Source: Dendrolimus kikuchii (taxonomy: Eukaryota > Arthropoda > Insecta > Lepidoptera > Lasiocampidae). From it: a DNA stretch of 64,000 nucleotides. Of this stretch, positions 47,954 through 57,236 are shown piece after piece. Location: NCBI GenBank assembly GCA_019925095.2, contig JAHHIN020000030.1:7347501-7411500 (forward strand), written 5' to 3'. The notes beneath the pieces are model-generated. The model made no database searches. It was not told the DNA's origin and worked only from the letters and a program-made list of their open reading frames with translations. Each line of letters starts with the position of its first letter. The stretch's first letter is position 1. A program made the position numbers and the translations under genes.

Positions 47954-50572
47954 GTGCGGGACGGCATCCTCACACCTGTCGACCACTCCGACTGGGCCAC
48001 GCCTATCGTACCCGTGATAAAGAAAGATGGTACTATTAGAATTTGCGCCGATTATAAACTTACTTTAAATAAGGTATTGGAAGTCGACCGTTACCCGTTG
48101 CCGCGTGTAGAAGACTTGCTGGTCCGCTTGCAAGGGGGTGAACGTTATAGTAAAATTGACCTATCACAAGCTTATGCACAACTGTCTCTCGATGAATCAA
48201 AAAAATACACTGTTATAAATACTCATAAGGGTTTATTTATATTTAATAGACTTGTATATGGTTTGGCCTCTAGTCCGGGAATTTTTCAACGGCGATTAGA
48301 ACAATTGTTTGCTGATTTACCCAAAGTAGGTGTGTATTTGGACGATATAATAATAACAGGATCGAATACCCAGGATCACATACAAACGTTACATAAAGTT
48401 TTTGAACGGTTGCAATTTTATGGACTTAAAGTAAAAAAAGAAAAATGTACATTTTTTGCAAAATCGGTTACTTACTTAGGATATGTCATTAGTAAAAACG
48501 GCGTAAATACTTGCCCCGATAAAGTAAATACTATCAATAATACTCCAACACCTTCAAATGTGTCCGAGTTAAGGGCTTTTATAGGAATGGCGATGTATTA
48601 TGCTAAGTTTATAAAAAATGTGAGCACAATACTCGCGCCATTGTACAACTTACTTCGTTCGAACGTCCCGTATGTATGGTGTGTTAAATGTCAAGAAGCG
48701 TTTGAAAAGATTAAGCGGTTACTAGTTTCAAGTGAGGTGTTAGTACATTACTCGTTAGATCTGCCATTAGTGTTGACCGCGGACGCGAGCGGCGTCGGCG
48801 TCGGTGCCGTGCTGACTCACATCATGCCGGACGGGGAGCGGCCCGTTGCGTACGCGTCACGCTCGCTTACAACCGCCGAGCGGGCATATTCGCAAATAGA
48901 CAGAGAAGCCCGGGCCATCGTCTTTGGTATTCGAAAATACCATCAGTATTTGTACGGCCGTAAATTTATTCTGCGTACAGATCATAAACCTTTGACATAT
49001 ATTTTCGGAAACAAAGTAGGGATACCGATTATGGCGGCTTCAAGATTACAGCGTTGGGCGATTTTATTATCGGGCTATAATTACAATATCGAGTATGTGA
49101 CGTCTAAAAAGAATTGCGCAGACGCACTCTCACGTTTACCTCAAGGGAAACCACCTGATACGAAAGTCGAAGTAACTTATTTAAATTTTGTTGAAAACTT
49201 TTTACCCGTTACGCATAAGGATGTAAAAATAGCAACTTCGAAAGACAAAGACCTTAGTAAAATATTGCTTTATGTACAATCAGGTTGGCCGTCATCATGC
49301 TTAGACGAAAATCATAAACCGTATTTCATACGACGCAATGAATTATATTTGGATTGCGGATGCTTAATGTGGGGATATCGAATAATAATACCGTACTCAT
49401 TAAGAGATACCATATTGAAACAGCTACACAGTAGCCACATGGGGATTGTTAGAACAAAATCTTTAGCGCGCAGTTATGTCTGGTGGCCAAATCTGGACAA
49501 GGATATAGAAAATATATGTCAGAGTTGCGAGACTTGCGCGGCAGAGGCAAGTGCTCCCCCACGCGCTCCGCCACAATCCTGGCCCTTCTACGCACAGCCT
49601 TGGAGCAGGCTACATATCGACTTTCGTGGACCCATACGGGGTAAGACCTTTATGGTAATAATTGACACGTCTTCAAAATGGTTAGAAGTGTATGAAATGT
49701 TACGAACGACAGCATCTCAGGTTATAAAAGTTTTAAGAAGTTGTTTTGCTAGGTTTGGCTTGCCCATTGAGATATTGTCTGACCAAGGTCCCCCATTTAC
49801 TAGTGCTGAGTTTAGAGACTTTTTAAAACGGAATGGCATTTCTCAATATCTTTCACCAACTTATCATCCAGCATCAAACGGTGCGGCAGAAAATGCGGTA
49901 AAATTGTGTAAATCAGCGATAAAAAAAGCGTATAGGGAAAACAAAGATTTAGATACGGCCTTGCAAACTTTTCTGCTGGCATATAGAAACACCCCGCAGA
50001 GTACAACGGGAGAGACACCGGCAATGCTTTTGCAGAGACGTACGCTTCGGTCTCGTTTGGATCTGTTACGTAGTGAACGGTCACTCGAGGATAGGGTGCG
50101 TGCGTCACAGCAAAAGCAGATCGAGTATTCCGGCGGAGTATTGCGTGAATTAAATGAAGGTGATACGGTTTGGATGAGAAATTATGCTAGCGGTGATAAA
50201 TGGTCAAAGGGGGTAATTGAAACAAAAGTAGGTGCACGGGAGTATCTCGTGGAGGACGGTAACGGTCGACCTATAAAAAAACATATAGACCACTTAAGGC
50301 GTAGATCTAGACTGTCGGGAGCGGTCGGTTCTGGGAGTACCATTTCAGAGGATAATATAATACAGGCGAAAGTGGTTGGGCGTGAGGATGGAGCCCCGCA
50401 AGAGCAGGGGCCAGCGGATGTAGTAGAGACGGATATAAGTCAAGGGGAGAGTAACAATAAGGGAGAAATTGAACCCACGGAACCAGATGCCGTAATACAA
50501 GAGCCTTCATCCCAGCCAGTGAGTCATGCCAACCGCAATCGGAAACCTGTAGTTCGGTTTCAAATTGATTGA
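47954..50572 (+). CDS. Mag-like pol: RT, RNase H, integrase
   Basis: 872 codons, open. RT at about 1-190: PIVPVIKKDGTIRICADYK, SKIDLSQAYAQL, FNRLVYGLASSPGIFQ and VYLDDIIITGS (active site). Thumb: YLGYVIS and FIGMAMYYAKFI. RNase H about 270-390: LTADASGVGVGAVL, YSQIDREARAIV, LRTDHKPL and CADALSRL. Integrase about 490-790: H-H-C-C finger (HSSHMGIVRTK, CQSCETC), then LHIDFRGPI, LSDQGPPFTS and NGAAENAV giving D, D and E. The C-terminal tail is proline/glutamate-rich. The listed methionine is only the first after the frameshift. The enzyme part looks intact. Confidence 0.9.
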   Translation: MRDGILTPVDHSDWATPIVPVIKKDGTIRICADYKLTLNKVLEVDRYPLPRVEDLLVRLQGGERYSKIDLSQAYAQLSLDESKKYTVINTHKGLFIFNRLVYGLASSPGIFQRRLEQLFADLPKVGVYLDDIIITGSNTQDHIQTLHKVFERLQFYGLKVKKEKCTFFAKSVTYLGYVISKNGVNTCPDKVNTINNTPTPSNVSELRAFIGMAMYYAKFIKNVSTILAPLYNLLRSNVPYVWCVKCQEAFEKIKRLLVSSEVLVHYSLDLPLVLTADASGVGVGAVLTHIMPDGERPVAYASRSLTTAERAYSQIDREARAIVFGIRKYHQYLYGRKFILRTDHKPLTYIFGNKVGIPIMAASRLQRWAILLSGYNYNIEYVTSKKNCADALSRLPQGKPPDTKVEVTYLNFVENFLPVTHKDVKIATSKDKDLSKILLYVQSGWPSSCLDENHKPYFIRRNELYLDCGCLMWGYRIIIPYSLRDTILKQLHSSHMGIVRTKSLARSYVWWPNLDKDIENICQSCETCAAEASAPPRAPPQSWPFYAQPWSRLHIDFRGPIRGKTFMVIIDTSSKWLEVYEMLRTTASQVIKVLRSCFARFGLPIEILSDQGPPFTSAEFRDFLKRNGISQYLSPTYHPASNGAAENAVKLCKSAIKKAYRENKDLDTALQTFLLAYRNTPQSTTGETPAMLLQRRTLRSRLDLLRSERSLEDRVRASQQKQIEYSGGVLRELNEGDTVWMRNYASGDKWSKGVIETKVGAREYLVEDGNGRPIKKHIDHLRRRSRLSGAVGSGSTISEDNIIQAKVVGREDGAPQEQGPADVVETDISQGESNNKGEIEPTEPDAVIQEPSSQPVSHANRNRKPVVRFQID

Positions 50573-50649
50573 TTTAGATATTTATAATTTTAGTTTAAGT
50601 AAATTTAGTTTTAGTTTATTAGTTGTTAAGTCTAAATTAAGTGGTGAGG

Positions 50650-50791
50650 TGTTATGTATGTAAACCAAAAAAAGGTTATAATAAGTAGGTAGATACAAAA
50701 ATCATGTACATTCATTCTCGCAATAGAAAGTATTACGCACAGTTGTTGTTTTTATTAAAAAGCCCTAAAAAGTATTTAGAAATATCTCTCA
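50650..50791 (+). repeat. 3' LTR of mag-like element
   Basis: Matches 44963-45104. Preceded by AAGTGGTGAGG, the likely polypurine tract. Followed by the AATAC target duplicate. Confidence 0.88.
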
Positions 50792-50917
50792 AATACGATA
50801 TTCGAGTATTGATTTTGAGAATTTCCACTAACTAATAAAATGAAAGAAGACACAATAAGGGCCGCTTGCATAACGATTGCCTTGAAGTAAAATTAATTAA
50901 TCATATTAAACTGCCTA

Positions 50918-50992
50918 AATACGTTTTACACAAAACGTATTGACAGTCCTTTAAACATATTTAGCGGCAAATTTTGCGTTGTGCAAGACGCT
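50918..50992 (+). repeat. Repeat with internal palindrome, pair to 54826-54900
   Basis: About 75 bp, about 95% identical to 54826-54900, with the near-palindrome AAATACGTTTTACACAAAACGTATT followed by gtcctttaaacatatttag-type sequence. Probably an old MITE/SINE fragment. Confidence 0.6.
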
Positions 50993-51396
50993 AATTGTAT
51001 TTAAGGGCGTTAAATACGTTTTGTGTTTCTTAAATAAATTTAAGCAATCCTATGCGAGCGGCCCATAGTACAGTTCTTGTAAATATCAAGGCGAGCGGGC
51101 TGTACTCGGTAGTTCAACATGTCGTGTCGAAAATTAATTTTTTGGAGTTTACTCTAACTAAGAAGCGATTTTCATATAAGGCAAGGAAATTTAATGAGGA
51201 ATTAAATGATACAAGCCCCAACTCAAAAGCGTTACGTTTTTTATTGTACAAATTCAAAATTTTAAAGCACTGAAATAAAACCTAAAAGACTATCCATCAG
51301 TGAATATTCGAAGAGAATCATACTCAAAGAGTAAACTCCACTCATGTTTCGGAACTGACACACATATTTCTCTTCACTTTAACTTTAACTCCCTTA

Positions 51397-51722
51397 TGCC
51401 CGGTTTTTGAAGTTACCAGTTATGAGTTCAATAACAATTGGTTCCATAAAGTTATGTAATAGACAAACTTAGGTTAACTGTTAACTAGTACTAAAACTCG
51501 CCACTAGATGGGTCTATTTAAGAAGGAATATCTAATATTTATTTACATCAAACAAAAACGTCAAAGATATGGAACAGATAAACGCCTATATTGGTCAGTT
51601 AAGTTGAACCTAGTTTAACTATCGTACGTTGGTGTGTTCAGAAACGCAATTTTGTAAGTTATTGAACCGATAGCGCTAACGAACAGATAAGCTACAGTTA
51701 AAAGTACCTCAGAAACCGGGCA
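51397..51722. mobile_element. Harbinger/Tourist-like MITE
   Basis: 326 bp between terminal inverted repeats (TGCCCGGTTTTTGAAGTTAC on the left, the reverse of gtacctcagaaaccgggca on the right), flanked by TTA on both sides (51394-51396 and 51723-51725). A 3-bp TTA duplication and GC-rich ends are typical of PIF/Harbinger MITEs. No coding. Confidence 0.7.
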
Positions 51723-51729
51723 TTACAGA

Positions 51730-51735
51730 TTTATT
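51730..51735 (-). terminator. Candidate poly(A) signal of the transporter gene
   Basis: AATAAA on the minus strand about 150 bases after the transporter stop codon and directly beyond the TTA flank of the MITE. Coordinates may be off by one. Confidence 0.4.
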
Positions 51736-51881
51736 ATAGTATAGGTAATAAAATGTTTGAAAGTCATTTTATATATATTCAATGTAGTACTTATGAGATT
51801 TTGTCAGAGATAAAAAAATTACTGGATTATCATTCCTAGTTCTTCTCCCATTAGATTAGTTAATGAAAACTTATATTTAAC

Positions 51882-53111
51882 TTACGCCTTAGCAATGTTA
51901 GTTTTCATCTCGGACATCCTTCTACTTCTATGTATCAACGGCACGAAGCCCCACAAACACGCGCCGCCAACCAAAATCCAACCTAAAGTCATAAACAACG
52001 ACTTATACGACTTCGCATATACGTACCAAATACCACAGATCGGCGGACCAATCAACTGAAGAATACCGTTCACGAATAAACTGATACCGTATGACGACAT
52101 AAGTTTCTCGGTACCTAACATTTCCGTCATCACTAGTGCTGTCACACCCACGTTGATACCGGATGCTAAACCGAAAACCGAACAAAAAACGCTTATAACC
52201 GAATAACTCCCGAACATCGGCATCATTGCAAGACTTAAACCTGACATCAATATGCCGAATATAAAGAAATAACGTTTCGGCGTTGCAACAATATCGGATA
52301 AAGCCGAACCGCCGATACGTCCGACTAAATCGAAAGCTGATATTATAGACAGTAAATATGCACCGAGTGACTTATCGAAGCCACATTCATTAGCGTATAA
52401 GGGTACGAGATTTATAAAATTTGTATATGATATAGCACACGTGCAGTTAGATATGAGAATTACTAAATATATTGGATCTTTCAGGAGTTCAACATCGAAG
52501 TATTTATTTGGTTCTTTCTTCACATTGTCGTCTTTGGGTTTCTTTTTACATCCACAACAGTAAGTTATTGGTGCTAAACTATCAGTAACTGATTTCAGAC
52601 TGAACTGAGACGCGAATTCGCTAGGCTTTTCGAAAGCCGATAAAGTCGAGCCGTGGAAAGGTGTGGACATATACTGGAACCTAGAAGTCGATGGACTGCG
52701 TTTCGGTGTTTTGGGCACCGTTAATTTTTTCCCGAAAGCTTCTTGGGAGTTGACTCTGCTACTTTTACCTTCTGGCACTGATTCTAATAGCGACGGGTTG
52801 CTGGGCAGATGGTTCCGACTCGACAATAGCTGTAAGCCGTGTTTCGATGAAGCCGGTGTTGAGATTTTTCGGCTTCTTTCGATTTCGGCACGGACTGACA
52901 CTTGTGCAGCACTAGCTGAACGGGCGAAATCGAATTTGTTATTGGATGTTTTTTCGTCTAAATTGACGTTTGAACGATTAACGAAGATTGGGGGTGATCC
53001 GTTTATGACGTGTTTGTCGACTGGAGTGATATCCTCGGGAGTGAATGTCAGCTTCGGATGGTTGATTGAATCTTCTGTGTCACCTGCTTCTTCTTCTATG
53101 AACGGCTCGAC
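51882..53111 (-). CDS. Last coding exon of a monocarboxylate transporter (SLC16 family)
   Basis: A splice acceptor (AATTTCCAG) at about 53112-53120 opens a frame of 409 codons to TAA, in phase 0; an internal GTG/ATG start (52901) is not needed. The first 190 or so residues are the polar, serine-rich central cytoplasmic loop of SLC16 proteins. Then comes KDPIYLVILISNCTC, which begins transmembrane helix 7, and helices 7-12 follow (LYANECGFDKSLGAYLLSI, RIGGSALSD, GINVGVTALVMTEMLG, GPPICGIWYV). Known role: proton-linked or facilitated transport of monocarboxylates or similar solutes across the plasma membrane; the substrate cannot be told. Helices 1-6 must lie on earlier exons to the right. The stop overlaps a GTAAGT. 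Confidence 0.9.
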   Translation of the reverse strand, partial: VEPFIEEEAGDTEDSINHPKLTFTPEDITPVDKHVINGSPPIFVNRSNVNLDEKTSNNKFDFARSASAAQVSVRAEIERSRKISTPASSKHGLQLLSSRNHLPSNPSLLESVPEGKSSRVNSQEAFGKKLTVPKTPKRSPSTSRFQYMSTPFHGSTLSAFEKPSEFASQFSLKSVTDSLAPITYCCGCKKKPKDDNVKKEPNKYFDVELLKDPIYLVILISNCTCAISYTNFINLVPLYANECGFDKSLGAYLLSIISAFDLVGRIGGSALSDIVATPKRYFFIFGILMSGLSLAMMPMFGSYSVISVFCSVFGLASGINVGVTALVMTEMLGTEKLMSSYGISLFVNGILQLIGPPICGIWYVYAKSYKSLFMTLGWILVGGACLWGFVPLIHRSRRMSEMKTNIAKA

Positions 53112-54064
53112 CTGGAAATTAAAATTTTACTTTGACCACATCATCGTACTTTAACATACATTGTCGTATACCTACTTCAAAAAGGAGGACCTTCTCGACT
53201 GTATTTTTTATTGGATATTTGTTACGCGATTTCTTCGTTAATTGTTGACCGATTTTCATTTTTTTATTTTATTCGAAAGAGTATACTCCTGAGGGGGTCT
53301 CATTGAACCATGTCAGGATTTGGTAAGTGGATCCCAGGGAATTGAAAGCAACCCTCAAATAGGCACATAAAACGTGTTATACATATATATTTTTCTAAAG
53401 CTATTCAAGTATTTGCGTTACTAAAAATAGGAAATATTTTTTAAGAATAAACAAAACCAATTTTGAAAGTAACTAAAAAGAAATAAAGAATATTGTCTAC
53501 AACATCTTAAAGTCGGTGCTAAGTGAAACAAAAAAACAGCAACAAATTTATTTTTTCCTTTTTAGTTACTTTTGAAGTCGGCTTAAAATTAACTCTGAAA
53601 ATACCACAAATCCGCCACGACTAGATATCACCCCGTCATTCTTTTCTTATTTTTGTAATTTTCTAATATAAAACATGTTTTTACAGACAAATCATCATCG
53701 CCATTCTTGACCTGGTAGAGCTATGTTGGAATCATCATCTCAATTACAAATCTTAGGGCCGGCTCGATCGGTTTAATACCACCTTCTCACAGCATATCGG
53801 CGTGAAACGGTTAGCCTTGAGCTAATTCCCCCTATCCCATCCTCTTATTCCATTCCTTCTGTCTCATCATCATCATCATCCGAGAGTTAAAACCAGGTTG
53901 CGTTCGGAGCTTGTGCTTCGACACCCAGGGTCCACTTTCCTTCTTTTAGCGCGGTCTTTAGCATCCCTTGTATTAAAATCATTGGTACGCATGTCATCCT
54001 TCGCAATGTGAAGCCAGCATTTGTATCTTATCCCTCTATCCCATGCCTTTCATCCCATCCTAAA
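53112..54064 (-). other. Probable transporter intron, with a hairpin repeat
   Basis: Begins with the intron end ...AATTTCCAG. Contains a 15-16 bp inverted pair, 53466-53480 with 53558-53573 (aagtaactaaaaag type), and a (CAT)n run at 53866-53880. No further transporter exon was recognised. Confidence 0.4.
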
Positions 54065-54170
54065 GGATAGCAACGCGTTGGCTTCGCGTCTGGTGTTGCA
54101 AACAGTAGGCGACGGCAACCACTACCCATTAGATAAGCTGTCTGCTTGTTTACTTCGCAATAAAAACCGT
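54065..54170 (+). repeat. Interspersed repeat tail
   Basis: cgtctggtgttgcaaacag, cacta and gataagctgtctgcttgttt are in the order seen in the minus-strand repeat at 44425-44520. A common lepidopteran interspersed tail as far as I recall. Confidence 0.45.
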
Positions 54171-54317
54171 CATTATCATTCTAGCGTTAAAACCCGATCA
54201 TTAAGAGAAGCGAGACGAACCACACGTGTCATTTCCGGGTGCACGATCCCGAACGCTAACGTCGATTGGCGGTTACATAATGGTATCATATAACAGTACG
54301 GTAATGATAAACGGTAT

Positions 54318-54349
54318 AATCGGTAATATGGACGTCCATATTACCGATT
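54318..54349. repeat. Perfect 32-bp palindrome
   Basis: A 16-base arm (AATCGGTAATATGGAC) is followed immediately by its exact reverse complement, with no spacer. Nearby are imperfect gtaatgataaacggta-type repeats (54290-54320). Confidence 0.8.
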
Positions 54350-54825
54350 TGCAGTACTAAAACAAACAAAGAAACAGACGACCGCTATTCATAAATTAGT
54401 AAGCATCTTATAAATTTTTGGCTGATTTGGTCTAAAAAAAGGACTTTAAATAATAAATACAACGTTTTGAAAATATACAGTATATTAAAAAAATATAATT
54501 TGCAATGGAAAAATTACACTTAAAAGTAAATAAATTCAAAGATTGTGCCTAAGTATATTAATAGGATAAAACATCAATACTGTGAACAACAGCCGCCATA
54601 TAGAAAACCTAATAAATACCCAACTTGTCAATCAAATCAACGTATTCGTCAGTGAATCCAAAAATATCTGTCAGTATAATAACATTATACTGACACACTG
54701 ACAACCGTATTATATAATAACATCATAATAAATAATAATTATAACATGTATATTTAATCATAAAAACTACAAATGGCTTGCAACCAAAACTACAAAAAAT
54801 TTCTATGGCTGTCAAAAGCGAAACC

Positions 54826-54900
54826 TGCCTAAATACGTTTTACATAAAACGTATTGACAGTTCTTTAAACATATTTAGCGGCAAATTTAGCGTTGTGCCT
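54826..54900 (+). repeat. Repeat with internal palindrome, pair to 50918-50992
   Basis: Same order as the other copy: cctaaatacg, a ttttacataaaacg palindrome, then ttctttaaacatatttagcg. A few differences between copies. Confidence 0.6.
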
Positions 54901-54996
54901 AATTGGACCTACTTATGCAAAATGGAACCAACCCACATACTGACAGTTTTGAGAAAAAGCCGTTTTTATTAAAATTTTGGGTACAAAAAAATATGT

Positions 54997-55311
54997 CTAT
55001 ATTTTGGAAAAAACATTTAGAATATTGTATATTATATTTTTCTCGTTATGATTTTTATTGAGGTCGTATTTAGAAGGTGCATTTTGAAAGTCTTCTGCAT
55101 CCTGGACGTGATTCTCTAGCAGCAGACAAATATTCTGATTAAATTGTATTGTTCTTTTTATAGTAGTTAGTATAGGTTCGTGTTTGATCATCTTGCCCTA
55201 TGTTGAGCGAAGATATTTTTTTTTATTCAGACGGAACTTGAAGACACACAGGTTTTTTTGCTGCTCCGAATTAGTAGTCTCTCTGATTTTTTTCTCTAAT
55301 TTGAAATCCAT
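54997..55311 (-). pseudogene. Small unidentified reading frame broken by one TAG
   Basis: From ATG (55309-55311) the frame runs 37 codons to TAG (55198-55200) and continues in the same frame for 66 more codons to TAG at 54997. Both parts have ordinary protein composition: lysine/glutamine-rich start, later IKHEPILTTIKRTIQFNQ and ICLLLENHVQDAEDF. The region is AT-rich and such length is unusual by chance. Alternatively ACATAG/G is a splice acceptor and the second part is an exon. I do not recognise the protein. Confidence 0.3.
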
Positions 55312-55397
55312 TATACTAACTCGACGCTCACAACAGATTTATTATATTATAGAATACTAGCTGACCTGGCAAACGTTGCCATTAAAAAAATACCATA

Positions 55398-55686
55398 ATA
55401 ATAATAATAACAGCCCCTAAACGTCCCACAGCTGGGCTCGGGCCTCCCATTATAGAGGAACGGACAGCATACCCGTGACGCTTGTCCCAGATTTGACACA
55501 TCGGTTATCTCGATGTGCAAGGTTGCATCACGATGTTTTCCTTCGCCGTTGTTAGCATGTGGTAATTGTAACAATATGCACATTAGATCAGAAAACTGCC
55601 TAAGTGGTGCATGCGTTCCGGCCAGGATCGAACCCGCACCCTTTGAGGATGGGACGCGTGCGCTAGCCATTACGCTACCACGACTT
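55398..55686 (-). mobile_element. tRNA-derived SINE with (ATT)n tail
   Basis: Minus strand: A box TGGTAGCGTAATGG (55667-55680) and B box GGTTCGATCC (55625-55634), 32 bp apart, in a tRNA-like head. A body resembling common lepidopteran SINEs follows (ATCGTGATGCAACCTTGCAC region). The 3' end is a TTATTATTATTA tail at about 55398-55412. It seems to lie within another repeat whose flanks are at 55360-55397 and 55687-55840. Confidence 0.72.
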
Positions 55687-55711
55687 GGAGACGACCATAG
55701 GGAGGATAAAT

Positions 55712-55768
55712 TTTTTTGTATATTTGGTAGATATGACCTATTCTCATACCTACCAAATATACAAAAAA
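55712..55768. repeat. Inverted repeat, 19-bp perfect arms
   Basis: 55712-55730 (TTTTTTGTATATTTGGTAG) and 55750-55768 are exact reverse complements around a 19-base loop. It lies in an RTE-type tail (cagttaagccgtttcggaag at about 55779). Confidence 0.75.
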
Positions 55769-56137
55769 TCATTGAAATCAGTTAAGCCGTTTCGGAAGAC
55801 TTCGACCACAAACACTGTGACACGAGATTTTTATATATTAAATAAAATATATTTTTAGACCAAATTAATTCAATTAATTTCAAAAATTTAAAAAGAAAAA
55901 CTAATAAAACTACGTTTTAACGGTTTTAAGCGCGGTAATTTTATTTGATTTTGGTTTTTCCGACGTTTCGGCCACTTTTCAGTGGCCGTGATCACGGAAG
56001 ACAAAGATGTCAAGTGTCAACGAGTATTGTTAAAGTTTTATTTAGCCTACCGCCAACTTATTAATTTTAATTATTTAATTTTATTTTTAATTTTGTTTAT
56101 GGTTATTATTTACTCTATGGGAGCCTAATCTAATTTA

Positions 56138-56209
56138 CTACCGCTTCGCAACATGTTATGGCTTGAAGAGAAGAAGCGGCGCAAGAAACTCTTCAGCAAA
56201 CATGCCTAG
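56138..56209 (-). repeat. 3'-UTR module shared with the Jockey LINE
   Basis: See 19090-19160. Most differences are scattered single bases; order and length are kept. In both elements it lies in the 3' UTR in sense orientation. Confidence 0.6.
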
Positions 56210-56264
56210 CTCTAATAATTTTATATAATATTAAAATGGGTGGAAGGAAAAATAAAAGTAATTA

Positions 56265-57233
56265 TCAGTCAAGTTGGTTTGTGTTCCGTTGTACGCAGAA
56301 AGAGCTCACAGTGTCTTGAGGTCTGGCAGCTGGTTTTTGCTGGGTTTGGGTCTTAATAGTTTTGATAATTGGATCCCAAACAGGTGGTACTTGCCAACCA
56401 TCTTCTCTATTGAAATTTGGGTGTTTTTTGATTTCAATAGCCTCACGCATCATTCTAGGTATGAAACGATTCTCTTTCGCGAGGATTTGTGGGTTATCGA
56501 ATCTGATGTAGTGGTTGGGTTTATCCAGCGTGTGTTCACTGATCGCAGACTTCGTAGACCTTGTGTGTTTCATGTCAGCAATGTGTTCTTTTACTCGTGT
56601 TTTTATGCACCTCTTTGTTTGCCCAATGTATGACAATCCACACTCACAATCAAGCTTGTAAACTCCTGCATCCTGGAGTGGGATATTGCATTTCACAGGT
56701 CTCAGAAATTGGTTGATCTTTTTCTGCGGCTTGAAATATGTTTTGATTGAAGCTCGCCTGAGGATGTGACCAATTCTGTCTGTGACCCTCTTGATGTAGG
56801 GTAGGGTAGAAGGGCACCGCTCAACTGAAGGTGGTTTGGGGCCTTTGTGACGTTGGTGTGGAGTCTTCAGCTGATTGCGTTGTAGAACTCGCTTGACATG
56901 CTGAAGCTCTCCAGCTATGTGGTTCTCGTCACAAATTTTTTGTGCTCTCTGAAACAAAGATTTGCCCACGGTAGCTAACTGACTAGGATGGTGGTGAGAC
57001 GAACCATTAAGGTATTTATCTGTATGGGTAAGTTTCCTATACACCGTATGACCAAGAGTATTGTCAGGGTTCCTTAGGATGAGCACATCCAGAAAAGCTA
57101 ATTTATTATTTGCCTCTAGTTCCATAGTTAATTTAATATTACTGCTAATGGAATTGAGATGATCTAGAAATGCAGAGACTTTATCGTTTGGGAGGACGGC
57201 AAAAGTATCGTCTACGTACCTTTTATACAACAC
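56265..57233 (-). pseudogene. Penelope-like RT end and GIY-YIG endonuclease
   Basis: 322 codons. Begins at YKRYVDDTFAVL (RT active site YVDD), then the RT thumb and a linker with a conserved RNQLKTPHQRHKG. The complete GIY-YIG endonuclease follows: AGVYKLDCECGLSYIGQTKR, IKTRVKEHIADMKH, HYIRFDNPQILA and a final conserved EIKKHPNFNREDGWQ. The N-terminal half of RT is missing by truncation. The endonuclease cuts target DNA in the family. This copy supplies the domain that the plus-strand copy has lost. Confidence 0.85.
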
Positions 57234-57236
57234 CGT

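Larger units (their letters stand above)
44963..50791 (+). mobile_element. Gypsy (mag-like) LTR element with nested LINE
   Basis: Short LTRs of 142 bp (44963-45104 and 50650-50791; TGTTATGTATG start, two differences) are flanked by AATAC on both sides (44958-44962 and 50792-50796). Inside are a tRNA-Ser-type primer site, gag with two zinc knuckles, and pol with RT, RNase H and integrase. The protease core is deleted, one frameshift lies near 47941, and a LINE fragment in opposite orientation sits between gag and pol. Short LTRs and pol sequence suggest the mag clade, first known from silkworm. Confidence 0.9.
55902..57236 (-). mobile_element. Penelope-like element, 5'-truncated copy
   Basis: Minus-strand copy. 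It has the terminal repeat with hammerhead-like hairpin at 55925-56020, a 3' UTR including the shared module at 56138-56209, and the RT end plus endonuclease. It ends abruptly inside RT at about 57236, where it meets the 5' part of the plus-strand copy head to head. Arms shared with 57237-59022 are about 90-95% identical. Confidence 0.82.

Noticed and set aside
51052..51273. 73-codon plus-strand frame
   Set aside because: No motif, no splice or promoter context, AT-rich flank; cannot be told from chance.
55565..55690. Functional tRNA gene from the A and B boxes
   Set aside because: Acceptor stem does not pair and an (ATT)n tail follows; this is a SINE.
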